DNA of 64,000 nt from UBA9160 sp035489755 (GTDB taxonomy: Bacteria > Myxococcota_A > UBA9160), in contig DATGZK010000077.1 of assembly GCA_035489755.1 (NCBI GenBank), positions 186,001 to 250,000 on the forward strand, written 5' to 3'. This document shows, piece after piece, positions 44,097-52,801 of the stretch. A program made the position numbers and the translations under genes. How positions within the stretch are numbered: the first letter of the stretch is position 1; every line of letters starts with the position of its first letter. Under the pieces are notes generated by a model. The model was not told the DNA's origin. It ran no database searches and worked only from the letters and a program-made list of their open reading frames with translations.

Positions 44097-45131
44097 CTAC
44101 GGTTCGGGCTTGGGCAGCGTTGCGGCCTGGGCCCCAACCGCGGGGGGCGCGGGAGCCGTCTCGGCTTCGCCTCCCCCAATTGCCTTTGGCGGCGCCGACG
44201 GCGCGGGTTCGCTGGCGGGAGGCGCTACGGCTCCCTCGGGCATGGGCTTGGCGGACAGCGGCGCGCCATCGCTCTTCTCGACGCGCCCGCGCAGCTCTCC
44301 CTCCCGGTCGAGGAGGTAGGCGCTCCGCAGCGCGGCGTAGTAGTCGACGGCCGATTCCTCCAGGTGCCTGAGATCCTCCTTGTGCTCGTCTCGCAAGGAG
44401 AGTCCATCGCCGGAGCCGAGCAGGAGCTGCGAGCCAGGACCGAGGAGCCAGAACTGAGGCTCTAGGAAGCCGTCGATGGCACCACCGATGCTGTCGCGGA
44501 CGGTCGTGGGCCCGAACAACGGCAGGACCAGGTAGGGGCCCGCGCCAATCCCTGCCCGAGCGAGCGTCTCTCCGAAATCCGCTTCGTGGCGCGCAAGACC
44601 AAAATTGGCGGCGGGATCGAACAACCCTCCGAAGCCGAGGGTGGTATTGATCGCGAAGCGCGCCGTCGTGACAATTGCGTCACGGAACTCGAGCTGGAGG
44701 ATGTCGTTCGCAAGTGTCCGTGCCGAGCCCAGGTTCCGGAACACGCGCCGGACCGCACGGCGACCCTCGGCTGGGACAACGAACTCATAGGCGGTGGTGA
44801 AGGGGTCGAGGAGGACGTGATCGATCCCGCGATTTAGAGCGAAGAAGCCGCGATTGACGGGCTCGAGGGGGTCGTACGGGCCCTTCTGGATGCTCGCAAT
44901 GAGCGCGTCATCTGCGTCGGCGGCAGGGGGCGGGACCGGAGAGCCAGCCTCGAGCGCGTCGGGTGTCGCAGCAGCCTGGGCTGCAAGCGGCACGGGCTCG
45001 CGCCCCGGCGGAGCGCTCGCACAGCCGAGCACACCTCCCAAGACCAGCGCCAGCCCCGCCGCAATCCGCGCGGAGGCCAATCCTGCCGTCGACGGCCGCG
45101 CAAGCGTGCGGCACCGCTGCGAAAAGCTCAA
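44097..45131 (-). CDS. mlaA: MlaA/VacJ family outer-membrane lipoprotein
   Basis: 344 residues. Lipobox LGGVLGC puts the lipid on Cys37. The VacJ core is DPLEPVNRGFFALNRGIDHVLLDP, then FRNLGSARTLANDILQ, NTTLGFGGLFDPAANFGL and GPYLVLPLFGPTTVRD. MlaA pulls misplaced phospholipid from the outer leaflet and passes it to MlaC; here HpnM is an MlaC relative in the adjacent operon, so they could cooperate in hopanoid or lipid traffic. The C-terminus is a Pro/Ala-rich low-complexity tail. It is divergent from the CruF-like gene. Confidence 0.93.
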   Translation of the reverse strand: MSFSQRCRTLARPSTAGLASARIAAGLALVLGGVLGCASAPPGREPVPLAAQAAATPDALEAGSPVPPPAADADDALIASIQKGPYDPLEPVNRGFFALNRGIDHVLLDPFTTAYEFVVPAEGRRAVRRVFRNLGSARTLANDILQLEFRDAIVTTARFAINTTLGFGGLFDPAANFGLARHEADFGETLARAGIGAGPYLVLPLFGPTTVRDSIGGAIDGFLEPQFWLLGPGSQLLLGSGDGLSLRDEHKEDLRHLEESAVDYYAALRSAYLLDREGELRGRVEKSDGAPLSAKPMPEGAVAPPASEPAPSAPPKAIGGGEAETAPAPPAVGAQAATLPKPEP

Positions 45132-45446
45132 TCGATCTCAGTCCTTCTCACCCAAGTCCGTGAACGCCATCGCGGCCAACAGCCTTCACTGCAGAACCGC
45201 GGCGCGAGAGGTATTTGGGGTGCCACATTGTAAGGCCCCGCAACCCGAGGGCAAACTCCGACTGCAGCAGAACGCCCCAACGCGACCTGTTCTTTGCCCT
45301 GCAAGTGAAGTGGCGATGAATCCATCATCGCCGACTGACCCAACGCCGGCGTTCGGTCAGCGTTTTCGGTTGTGACCTCCCAGGTCACGCCCGATCCTCC
45401 GGCCCCAAGGCGCGACACGCTGTCGTCCAGCCACTTGGAACCTTAG
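45132..45446. other. 315-base divergent intergenic region
   Basis: Holds promoters for mlaA and the CruF-like gene and the three palindromes described separately at 45312-45388. The mlaA-proximal half (45132-45300) shows nothing that I recognise. No ORF here looks real. Confidence 0.5.
45312..45388. promoter_or_regulatory. Three tandem palindromes in the mlaA/cruF divergent region
   Basis: (1) GGCGATGA / TCATCGCC at 45312-45332, 8-base arms, 5-base centre. (2) A near-perfect palindrome at 45335-45360 with TGACC and GGTCA arms around the self-complementary AACGCCGGCGTT. (3) GTGACCT-CCC-AGGTCAC at 45372-45388, 7-base arms. The last two share TGACC/GGTCA half-sites, suggesting one dimeric regulator (a TetR gene lies 1 kb away). 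No T tract, so not a plain terminator. Confidence 0.6.
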
Positions 45447-46244
45447 GTGCACATCGTCGAACTTCTCGCACAAACCATCGCCTTGCGTCCGTACGTCTTC
45501 TGCTTCCTAGCGGCATTCCTGGTGATTGCCCTGGGGGAAATCGGGCCGGTGCGCACCCTTGTGTGGCTCGTGCTCGGCTACGGGGTCGCGTTTGCCTGCG
45601 AATACGCTTCGACGCGAAATGGCTTCCCATTCGGCCTCTACCACTATCTCGACGCACCAACCCGCGGCCGCGAGCTGTGGGTCTCAAACGTCCCATTTAT
45701 GGATTCGCTTTCCTTCGTCTTCTTGTCCTTCGTGAGCTATGCGACCGCTCGTCGACTTCTCGGAGCTCCAGCGAACCCGCGGGGCCGCATCCAGCTCACG
45801 CCTGCCCTGCTCGGCCTCGGCACGCTCCTCATGGTTGCGATCGATCTCGTGTGCGACCCCGTGGCGCTGCGCGGGGACCGCTGGTTCCTCGGCAAGCTGT
45901 ACGACTACGCGGCGCCCGGCGCGTTTTTTGGCGTCCCTCTCACGAACTACCTCGGATGGGCATTTGTGGGCGCAGCGGTGCTTTCGGCGATGGGTGCGCT
46001 CGAACGCGGGGGGTTTCTTCGCGGTGCGCCCCTCTATCCACTGCCGAAAGCGCGCGGCGTCGTGACCGCCTTCTACGCGGCGATCGTACTGTTCAATGCG
46101 GCGATCGCGTTCTGGATCGGACTTGCGCCCGTCGGCTGGCTCGGGCTCGCGATCGTCGGCACCGTGACCACTGCGCTCATCGTCCCGTCCGCCCTGCGCG
46201 CCGGCGGCCTGTCGGCCGAGCCAGGATGCGAGGAGGCGCGCTGA
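45447..46244 (+). CDS. cruF: CruF-like carotenoid biosynthesis membrane protein
   Basis: 265 residues, eight or so hydrophobic helices. FACEYASTRNGFPFGLYHYLD, ELWVSNVPFMDSLSFVFLSFVSY, MVAIDLVCDPVALRGDRWFLG and GAFFGVPLTNYLGWAFVG are the DUF422 signatures. CruF is the carotenoid 1',2'-hydratase of gamma-carotene or lycopene-type pigments. Its neighbours are hopanoid genes and no other carotenoid gene is in the window. GTG 45447. Family clear; the exact pigment unknown. Confidence 0.85.
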   Translation: MHIVELLAQTIALRPYVFCFLAAFLVIALGEIGPVRTLVWLVLGYGVAFACEYASTRNGFPFGLYHYLDAPTRGRELWVSNVPFMDSLSFVFLSFVSYATARRLLGAPANPRGRIQLTPALLGLGTLLMVAIDLVCDPVALRGDRWFLGKLYDYAAPGAFFGVPLTNYLGWAFVGAAVLSAMGALERGGFLRGAPLYPLPKARGVVTAFYAAIVLFNAAIAFWIGLAPVGWLGLAIVGTVTTALIVPSALRAGGLSAEPGCEEAR

Positions 46245-46475
46245 GGTGTACACGCAGGGGCTAAGGCGCGGCGCCGCAAGGACGGGCGCCACGGGTGGTC
46301 GAGGCTCTGCGCGGAGCGGGACGCTGCGGCCCGTGCGCGTTCCGACGGGCTCAAGACCCCGCGCGGGTCTCGCGGTGCAGGGCGCCGCGACCTTGCCTGC
46401 GACGATCTCCGCACGATCGAGTGCGATGCGCCACCCCCCCGGAGCTCCGACCTTCGCCATTTCGAGGGACCTGGC

Positions 46476-47120
46476 ATGAAACGCGAGAAGCATCCGGTGA
46501 TCCCGCCGGCCGGCGCGCCGACGGGGTCTGAGTTCACTCATCGCAAGGCCATCACGCGCGACCGCATCGTGCGCGCGGCGATGGCTCTTTTCGCGACCCA
46601 AGGCTTCGAGCACGCAAGCGTCACGCAGATCGCACGCAGGGCCGGGGTCTCGCGAGCTTCGATTTTCTGGCACTTCGGCGATAAGGCGACACTTTTCAGC
46701 GAGACATGCCGCGAATTTCTGGTGCCTTTCCGGGACATGCTCGCCGCGAGCCTGGACCACGTAGACGCCGAGAAGCGCCTTTCCGAGCTGTTCGCCGTGT
46801 ACGAAGACTTTGTGACGTCGAACCGCGAGGCCATCCAATCCTTCGTACGCTGGATGTTCGAGTCCCCCGAGCTGCGGGACACGCTCCAGCGCACGCTGCT
46901 CGATTTGCACGAGATCTTTATGCGGGACGTGCGCGACACGCTGCGTGAGGTTCTCCCTCCCGGCCATGATGCCGAGACGCTGGCCACGGGGGTGGTCTCC
47001 CTGCTCGACGGCAATCTCCTGCTGTCCTTGCTCGATCCCACGCCGACCGGAGACGAGCGCCGCCGCCAGGCCCTGCGTGCCGTGGCGGCGCTGATTCCGC
47101 AGCGACCCCGGAAAGGATGA
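46476..47120 (+). CDS. TetR family transcriptional regulator leading the hopanoid operon
   Basis: 214 residues. N-terminal HTH: RDRIVRAAMALFATQGFEHASVTQIARRAGVSRASIFWHFGDKATLF; the rest is a helical ligand domain. ATG 46476. The stop overlaps the hpnH start by ATGA, so it is translated with the hpn genes and probably regulates the pathway. Its ligand may be an isoprenoid or lipid. Upstream 231 bases (46245-46475) contain no gene. Confidence 0.9.
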   Translation: MKREKHPVIPPAGAPTGSEFTHRKAITRDRIVRAAMALFATQGFEHASVTQIARRAGVSRASIFWHFGDKATLFSETCREFLVPFRDMLAASLDHVDAEKRLSELFAVYEDFVTSNREAIQSFVRWMFESPELRDTLQRTLLDLHEIFMRDVRDTLREVLPPGHDAETLATGVVSLLDGNLLLSLLDPTPTGDERRRQALRAVAALIPQRPRKG

Positions 47121-48121
47121 CGATGCGATTTCCCTTGCGACTCCAATACGACTTATTCCGCTACATCGCTCAGCAAAAGCGTGCGGGCAGGCGACACTAT
47201 CCGCTCGTGTTGATGCTCGAGCCCCTCCACGCTTGCAATCTTGCGTGCGCGGGTTGCGGCCGAATCGTCGAATATGAGGACACCTATTACGACAAGATGA
47301 CGCTGCAAGAGTGCCTGGACTCCGTCGATGAGTGCGGCGCTCCGATCGTGTCGGTGTGCGGGGGAGAACCCCTGATCTACAAGCCGACCCCCGATCTTCT
47401 GCGCGGCTGCTTCGAGCGCGGCAAGCACGTCCAACTGTGTACGAATGCGATCCTCCTCGACAAGTTCATGGAGAAGGTTCCGCCGCACGCGAACCTCACG
47501 ATCCAGGTCCACCTCGACGGCATGCGCGAGACCCACGATCGAGTGGTGTGTCAGACCGGCGTATTCGATACGGTCGTCCCGCAGATGAAGCGCGCCGTCG
47601 AACGCGGCTACCGCGTGTCGACGAACACGACGATCTACAGGGACACGTCGCTCGAGGAACTCGAAGAGCTCTTCACGATGCTCGACGGGATGGGAGTGCA
47701 CGGTTTTTTGATCACGCCAGGCTATGCCTATGAGGTGTTAGACAACGACATCTATCTGGCGAAGCAAGAGGTGCACGAGAAATTCCGGAAAATCCGCGAG
47801 ATCGCAAAGCGCCACAAGGTTCTCTCGACCCCGCTGTATCTCGATTTCCTGACGGGCGACCGCGACCTTGATTGCACACCGTGGGCCAACGTCACACGGA
47901 ATCCGCGGGGCTGGAAAGGTCCCTGCTACCTCATCACAGATACGCACTATCAGACGTACCGCGAGCTGCTCGAATCGACCGACTGGGAGTTCTTCTCCCA
48001 GCGCCGGGACAAGCGCTGCGAGAACTGCAAGCTGCATTCCGGCTTTGAAGCCAGCGCGGCCGAGACACTCACCCGCAGTCCGAAAGACGCCCTGCGCTTC
48101 GCGACCTGGGTGGTCCGATAG
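47117..48121 (+). CDS. hpnH: HpnH, radical SAM adenosylhopane synthase
   Basis: 334 residues, TIGR03470. The radical SAM cluster is CNLACAGC within LEPLHACNLACAGCGRIVEYEDTYYDK; SVCGGEPLIY and STNTTIYRDTSLEELEELF follow; the C-terminal Cys residues are in KRCENCKLHSGFEAS. HpnH joins the 5'-deoxyadenosyl radical to diploptene, making adenosylhopane, the first committed step of C35 hopanoids. ATG 47117 overlaps the TetR stop; the stop overlaps dxs. Confidence 0.96.
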   Translation: MTMRFPLRLQYDLFRYIAQQKRAGRRHYPLVLMLEPLHACNLACAGCGRIVEYEDTYYDKMTLQECLDSVDECGAPIVSVCGGEPLIYKPTPDLLRGCFERGKHVQLCTNAILLDKFMEKVPPHANLTIQVHLDGMRETHDRVVCQTGVFDTVVPQMKRAVERGYRVSTNTTIYRDTSLEELEELFTMLDGMGVHGFLITPGYAYEVLDNDIYLAKQEVHEKFRKIREIAKRHKVLSTPLYLDFLTGDRDLDCTPWANVTRNPRGWKGPCYLITDTHYQTYRELLESTDWEFFSQRRDKRCENCKLHSGFEASAAETLTRSPKDALRFATWVVR

Positions 48122-49866
48122 TGAGACTGCTCGCATCGATCGAGGAGCCCTGCGACCTGCGCCGCCTGCCGAAGGACGAGCTTGCCACCGTCGCGGTCGA
48201 GCTGCGCCACGAGCTGATCGATGCAGCGGCCGAGGTGGGTGGCCATTTCGCCGGGAGTCTTGGAACGGTCGAGCTCACGATCGCCCTGCACTACACGTTT
48301 GACACGCCACAAGACCGCCTGATCTGGGACGTGGGTCACCAGGCCTACGGCCACAAGGCCCTGACGGGTCGGCGCGAAGGCCTGCGGCAGATCAAGCGTT
48401 CAAACGGACCGAGTGGCTTCCTGCGCCGATGCGAAAGCCCGTACGACGTGTTCGGGGCCGGCCACGCGGGCACCTCGGTCTCGGCTGCGCTTGGCGTGGC
48501 CGAGGCGCTGCGCCGTCAGGGGCGGGACGGCCGTGTGGTGGCGGTGATCGGCGACGGTGCGGCGACGGCAGGAATGAGTTTTGAAGCGTTCAACCACGCT
48601 GGCTTCCTCGGCAGCGACCTCAAGGTCGTGTTCAACGACAACGGAATGTCGATCGCACCCAATGTGGGTGCGCTCGCGCGGGCGGGAAACCCGCGCCCAT
48701 ATTTTGAGACGCTCGGCTTCCGCGTGATCGGCCCCGTCGACGGGCATGACCTTGGGGAGCTGCTCCCAGCCCTCGAGGCGCTGCGGAACGCCAAGGGGCC
48801 AGTCCTCGTGCACGTGCGCACTCGCAAGGGCAAAGGCTTCGCGCCCGCCGAAGCCGATCCCTTCGGCTGGCACGCGACCGTCCCCTTCTGCGTCGAAACC
48901 GGCCAGCGCCGAGGGCACGGAGCGCCGGCGCCTGCGAGCTGGACAACTTGCTTTGCCGAAGCCCTGATTCGGGTCGCTGATCGTGATCCGCGCGTGGTGG
49001 CTCTGACCGCCGCCATGCCGGACGGTACGGGGCTTGACCGTTTTGCGCGGCGGCATCCCGATCGCTGGTACGACGTCGGCATCGCGGAGCAGCACGCGGT
49101 CACGTTCGCCGCAGGGCTTGCCGCGGAGGGGATGCGGCCGGTGTGCGCGATCTATTCGAGCTTCCTGCAGCGCGGCTTCGACCAAGTGGTCCACGACGTG
49201 GCCTTGCAGGGTCTGCCCGTCGTCTTCGTGCTCGATCGCGCAGGTCTGGTGGGAGCTGATGGACCGACACACCATGGTGTGTTCGACATTGGCTATTTGC
49301 GACCGATCCCGAACCTCATCCTGGCCGCGCCGCGTGACGAAAACGAGCTCCAGCATCTGCTGGCGACCGCGGTCGACTCGGGTCGGCCCTTCGCGCTGCG
49401 CTTTCCACGCGGCCCCGCCTTGGGAGTGGCGCTCGATCCGGATCCAAAGCCGCTGGCGATTGGACGCGCGAGCGTTTTGCGGCGCGGCGATGACCTGGCG
49501 CTCGTGGGTCTTGGAAAGACCGTTGCCACGGTGCTCGACGCGGCCGAGCGGCTCGCTGAGATCGGCGTTTCGGCGACTGTGATCGACGCGCGGTTCGTAA
49601 AGCCCCTCGACGGGCACGTGCTCGCGGCCGCGGCGCGGCGCTGCGGGCGGGTGGTCACGGTCGAGGACCATGCTGCCATCGGCGGTCTCGGGAGCGCGGT
49701 GCTCGAGTGCCTTGCGGTCGCCGCTCCCGGGACCTTGATCCGCACCCTTGGCATCGCCGACGCATTCGTAGAGCACGGTGACGTTGCGGAGCAGTGGTCG
49801 AACGCGGAGATCGACGCGCCGAGCGTGGTGCAAGCCGCGCGCGAGCTGCTGGGAGGCATGGCATGA
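48121..49866 (+). CDS. dxs: 1-deoxy-D-xylulose-5-phosphate synthase
   Basis: 581 residues. DVGHQAYGHKALTGRR, VIGDGAATAGMSFEAFNHAGF (TPP-binding GDG with NDN) and DVGIAEQHAVTFAAGLA (catalytic Glu and His), then GLVGADGPTHHGVFDIGYLRPIPNL. Condenses pyruvate and glyceraldehyde-3-phosphate, the first step of the MEP isoprenoid pathway. About 40 residues shorter than usual at the N-terminus, still complete in motifs. GTG 48121 overlaps the HpnH TAG by one base; shc overlaps its stop by ATGA. Confidence 0.96.
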   Translation: MRLLASIEEPCDLRRLPKDELATVAVELRHELIDAAAEVGGHFAGSLGTVELTIALHYTFDTPQDRLIWDVGHQAYGHKALTGRREGLRQIKRSNGPSGFLRRCESPYDVFGAGHAGTSVSAALGVAEALRRQGRDGRVVAVIGDGAATAGMSFEAFNHAGFLGSDLKVVFNDNGMSIAPNVGALARAGNPRPYFETLGFRVIGPVDGHDLGELLPALEALRNAKGPVLVHVRTRKGKGFAPAEADPFGWHATVPFCVETGQRRGHGAPAPASWTTCFAEALIRVADRDPRVVALTAAMPDGTGLDRFARRHPDRWYDVGIAEQHAVTFAAGLAAEGMRPVCAIYSSFLQRGFDQVVHDVALQGLPVVFVLDRAGLVGADGPTHHGVFDIGYLRPIPNLILAAPRDENELQHLLATAVDSGRPFALRFPRGPALGVALDPDPKPLAIGRASVLRRGDDLALVGLGKTVATVLDAAERLAEIGVSATVIDARFVKPLDGHVLAAAARRCGRVVTVEDHAAIGGLGSAVLECLAVAAPGTLIRTLGIADAFVEHGDVAEQWSNAEIDAPSVVQAARELLGGMA

Positions 49867-51872
49867 GCGGTCTCATTCAAATCGAGGGCGTGGGCGAATC
49901 GACTGAGGGACCGCTCGCCGTACCCGCGGGCCTGGAGCGCGTGGGCGATGCGATTCGACGCGCGCAGGAGAGCTTGTGGAAGAGTCAACGCGAGGACGGC
50001 CACTGGGTCTTCCCGCTCGAGGCCGACGCCTCGATCACCGCAGAGTACGTGATCTACCGCCGTCTCATGCGGCTTGCCATCGACGAGCGCGACCGCCAGG
50101 CGGCGGCGTTCCTGCTTGCCACGCAGGGAAGCGATGGCGGTTGGGCACGCTGGGAGGGAGCGGAGGGGCATCTGTCCCTCACGATTGAGGCCTACTTCGC
50201 CCTGAAACAGGTCGGCATGAAGGCAGATGAACCCGCGATGACGCGCGCTCGCGAGTTCATCTTGTCGCGCGGCGGGCTCTCCCGCGCGGGCGTCTTCACG
50301 CGCATTTGGCTGTCTTATTTCGGCGAGTTCCCAGCGCGCGGCGTGCCCGTCATGCCGGTCGAAATCGTGCTGCTGCCCGAGCGCTTTCCTCTCAGCGTCT
50401 ATGAGATGTCTTCTTGGGCGCGCGGCACGGTGGTGCCGCTTACCGTCCTGCAGGCCGTCGACTTCCGCGTTCCCCTTCCGCAACCCGAAATGTCCGTGCG
50501 TGAGCTTTGGTGCGAGGACCCCGCACGGGCAAACCTCACCTTCGATGCGGGCCGGCGGCTTTTCAGCTTCCGGCGCTTCTTCACGCTTCTTGACCGCGCG
50601 CTTCACCGCCTTGGCGCACTCACGCAGCGTCGTCCCCTGCGCGCCCGGGCACTGCGCGAGGCGGAGCGCTGGATCCGGGAGCGGCAAGACCGAAACGGCG
50701 GCTGGGGAGGGATCGTCCCGGCCATGCTCAACTCGACCTTGGCGCTGTGCGCGCTGCACGGTTCTGAGGACGAGGCCGTGCGCCGGGGCCACCAGGCGAT
50801 TGAGGACTTCACTGTCCAGCTGCCTCAGGGTCTCATGTTCCAGCCCTGCGTCTCGCCGGTGTGGGATACCGTTTTGGCGATCAAGTCCCTGCTCGATTCG
50901 GGTGCGGCGCCCGACGACGCACGGCTCGTGCGCGGCGCCGAGTGGCTCCTCGATCGCCAAATCCTGGGCGTCCGCGGCGACTGGGCGCGAAAGCGTCCCG
51001 ATGCCAAGCCCGGAGGCTGGGCGTTCGAGTACGAGAACGTCCACTACCCCGACGTCGATGACACGGTGGCGATCGCAACCACGCTGGACCGGCTCACGCT
51101 GCCTGACGAGGTGCGCAAGCAAAAGGCGGTGCAGCGCGGACTGCGCTGGACCCTCAACATGCAAAGCACGAACGGGGGCTGGGGTGCTTTCGACGTCGAC
51201 AATGTGAGAGGCGTCTGGAACGAGATCCCTTTCGCCGACATGAAAGCGATGCTCGACGCGCCCACGGCAGATCTCACAGGCCGCGGCCTCGAGCTCTTGG
51301 GCCACTTCGGCTACTCGCTGAGCTCGCGCCAGGCCGAGCGCGCGCTCGCCTTCGTGACGGCGCGTCAAGAGGCCGACGGGTCGTTTTGGGGCCGCTGGGG
51401 CGTGAACTACATCTACGGGACCTGGAGCGTGCTGACGGGTCTTGCGCAGCTTGGCTTCCGGCCCGACGACCCGCGCGTTCGGCGCGCAGCCGACTGGCTG
51501 GAGAAGCGCCAGAACAAGGATGGCGGCTTCGGCGAATCGCCTGCGAGCTACGAGGATCCCTCCGCGTGCGGCCGCGGGCCTTCTACCCCTTCCCAGACCG
51601 CTTGGGCGGTGATGGGTCTCATTGCCGCCGGCCGCGGGGGGAGCGAGTCCGTCCGGCGCGGAGTCGAGTATCTACTCGCTCGCCAAGGCGGGGACGGCGA
51701 GTGGACCGAGAATGAGTGGACGGGAACGGGCTTCCCCGGCCATTTCTATCTGCGCTATCACGGCTATCCCCGCTATTTCACGCTTTCCGCCCTCGGCCTT
51801 TATCTGCGTGATCGCGCGCGCACTCCCTCCTTGTCCGAGGAGTGCGGATCGCCGGCGCCGGAGATGCGTTGA
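49863..51872 (+). CDS. shc: Squalene-hopene cyclase
   Basis: 669 residues. The catalytic DxDD is D397-V-D399-D400 in PDVDDTVAIATTLDRL. QW repeats are seen in RQDRNGGWGG, STNGGWGAFDVDN, RQEADGSFWGRWGVNYIYGTW and RQNKDGGFGES. Cyclises squalene to hopene/hopanol at the membrane. ATG 49863 overlaps dxs. The C-terminal block YPRYFTLSALGLYL is complete. Also called HpnF. Confidence 0.97.
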   Translation: MSGLIQIEGVGESTEGPLAVPAGLERVGDAIRRAQESLWKSQREDGHWVFPLEADASITAEYVIYRRLMRLAIDERDRQAAAFLLATQGSDGGWARWEGAEGHLSLTIEAYFALKQVGMKADEPAMTRAREFILSRGGLSRAGVFTRIWLSYFGEFPARGVPVMPVEIVLLPERFPLSVYEMSSWARGTVVPLTVLQAVDFRVPLPQPEMSVRELWCEDPARANLTFDAGRRLFSFRRFFTLLDRALHRLGALTQRRPLRARALREAERWIRERQDRNGGWGGIVPAMLNSTLALCALHGSEDEAVRRGHQAIEDFTVQLPQGLMFQPCVSPVWDTVLAIKSLLDSGAAPDDARLVRGAEWLLDRQILGVRGDWARKRPDAKPGGWAFEYENVHYPDVDDTVAIATTLDRLTLPDEVRKQKAVQRGLRWTLNMQSTNGGWGAFDVDNVRGVWNEIPFADMKAMLDAPTADLTGRGLELLGHFGYSLSSRQAERALAFVTARQEADGSFWGRWGVNYIYGTWSVLTGLAQLGFRPDDPRVRRAADWLEKRQNKDGGFGESPASYEDPSACGRGPSTPSQTAWAVMGLIAAGRGGSESVRRGVEYLLARQGGDGEWTENEWTGTGFPGHFYLRYHGYPRYFTLSALGLYLRDRARTPSLSEECGSPAPEMR

Positions 51873-52801
51873 ACTCGGCACTCGAGCAAGACCTGCGGGC
51901 ATGTGCCCGGCTGGCGCGCACCCACTACGAGAACTTCGCAGTCGGTTCACTCCTGCTGCCGCGGAGACTGCGGCGTTCCCTGGCGGCGATCTACGCAACG
52001 GTGCGCATTGCAGATGACCTCGCCGACGAGCCCATGCCGGGTGTGGACCCCCGGCTCGCGCTTGCGGAGTGGGAGCGCGGGCTAGAGACCGCCGCCGCGG
52101 GCCGGCCGGCGCCGCATTTCGCACAGCGTGCGTGCGGCGCCGTGATCCGCGAGCTCGGGCTGCCCCTCGATCCGTTCCGCGCCCTCTTCCGCGCGTTCCG
52201 CCGCGATACCGTGCAGCAGCGGTATGAGACCTGGGAAGAGCTGCTGGAGTATTGCCGCGACTCCGCAAACCCGGTGGGTCGTCTCGTCCTGCTGCTCTTT
52301 GGCGTTCGCGATCCCCAGCTCTTCCAGGCTTCCGATCAGATCTGCACGGGGCTTCAGCTCGTAAACCACTGGCAGGACGTCGCCGACGACGCACGTCGAG
52401 GTCGGATTTATCTGCCTGCCGAGGATCTGGCGCGCTTCGCCGTGGATCCTGAGGCGCTGCTGCGCGGCGAAGACAGCCCGGCACTGCGCGCCCTGCTCGC
52501 CTTCGAAACGGCACGAGCCCGGGCTCTGCTCGAGCAGGGCGGAACGCTCGTCACGGCGACACAGGGCCGGCTGCGCCTTGAGGTGGCGCTCTTTCGGCGC
52601 GCGGGCCTCGTCGCGTGCGACGCGCTAGCGAGCGCCGGCTACGCGGTGCAGCAGGGCGCGCCGCACCTTGGCGCGCGCCAACGCGTACAGATCGTCTTTA
52701 CCGGAGTGCGCGACGCCGTGCGGGCGAACCGTGTGCCGTCCGAGGCTCCCCCCGCGGCCCGCACAGAGCTCGCACAACCCGAGGCCCCGCATGGAGCCTG
52801 A
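51869..52801 (+). CDS. hpnC: HpnC, hydroxysqualene synthase
   Basis: 310 residues, squalene/phytoene synthase fold. HYENFAVGSLLLPRRLRRSLAAIYATVRIADDLADE contains the first Asp-rich motif; the second is LQLVNHWQDVADDARRGRIYLP. TIGR03464. HpnC converts presqualene diphosphate (from HpnD) to hydroxysqualene. The TTG at 51869 has GGAG upstream and overlaps the shc stop (TTGA), as hpnI overlaps hpnK; the GTG at 51842 is an alternative. Confidence 0.93.
   Translation: MNSALEQDLRACARLARTHYENFAVGSLLLPRRLRRSLAAIYATVRIADDLADEPMPGVDPRLALAEWERGLETAAAGRPAPHFAQRACGAVIRELGLPLDPFRALFRAFRRDTVQQRYETWEELLEYCRDSANPVGRLVLLLFGVRDPQLFQASDQICTGLQLVNHWQDVADDARRGRIYLPAEDLARFAVDPEALLRGEDSPALRALLAFETARARALLEQGGTLVTATQGRLRLEVALFRRAGLVACDALASAGYAVQQGAPHLGARQRVQIVFTGVRDAVRANRVPSEAPPAARTELAQPEAPHGA

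Noticed and set aside
49293..51368. 691-residue open frame on the minus strand
   Set aside because: Antisense to squalene-hopene cyclase and dxs; the plus-strand proteins carry all motifs.
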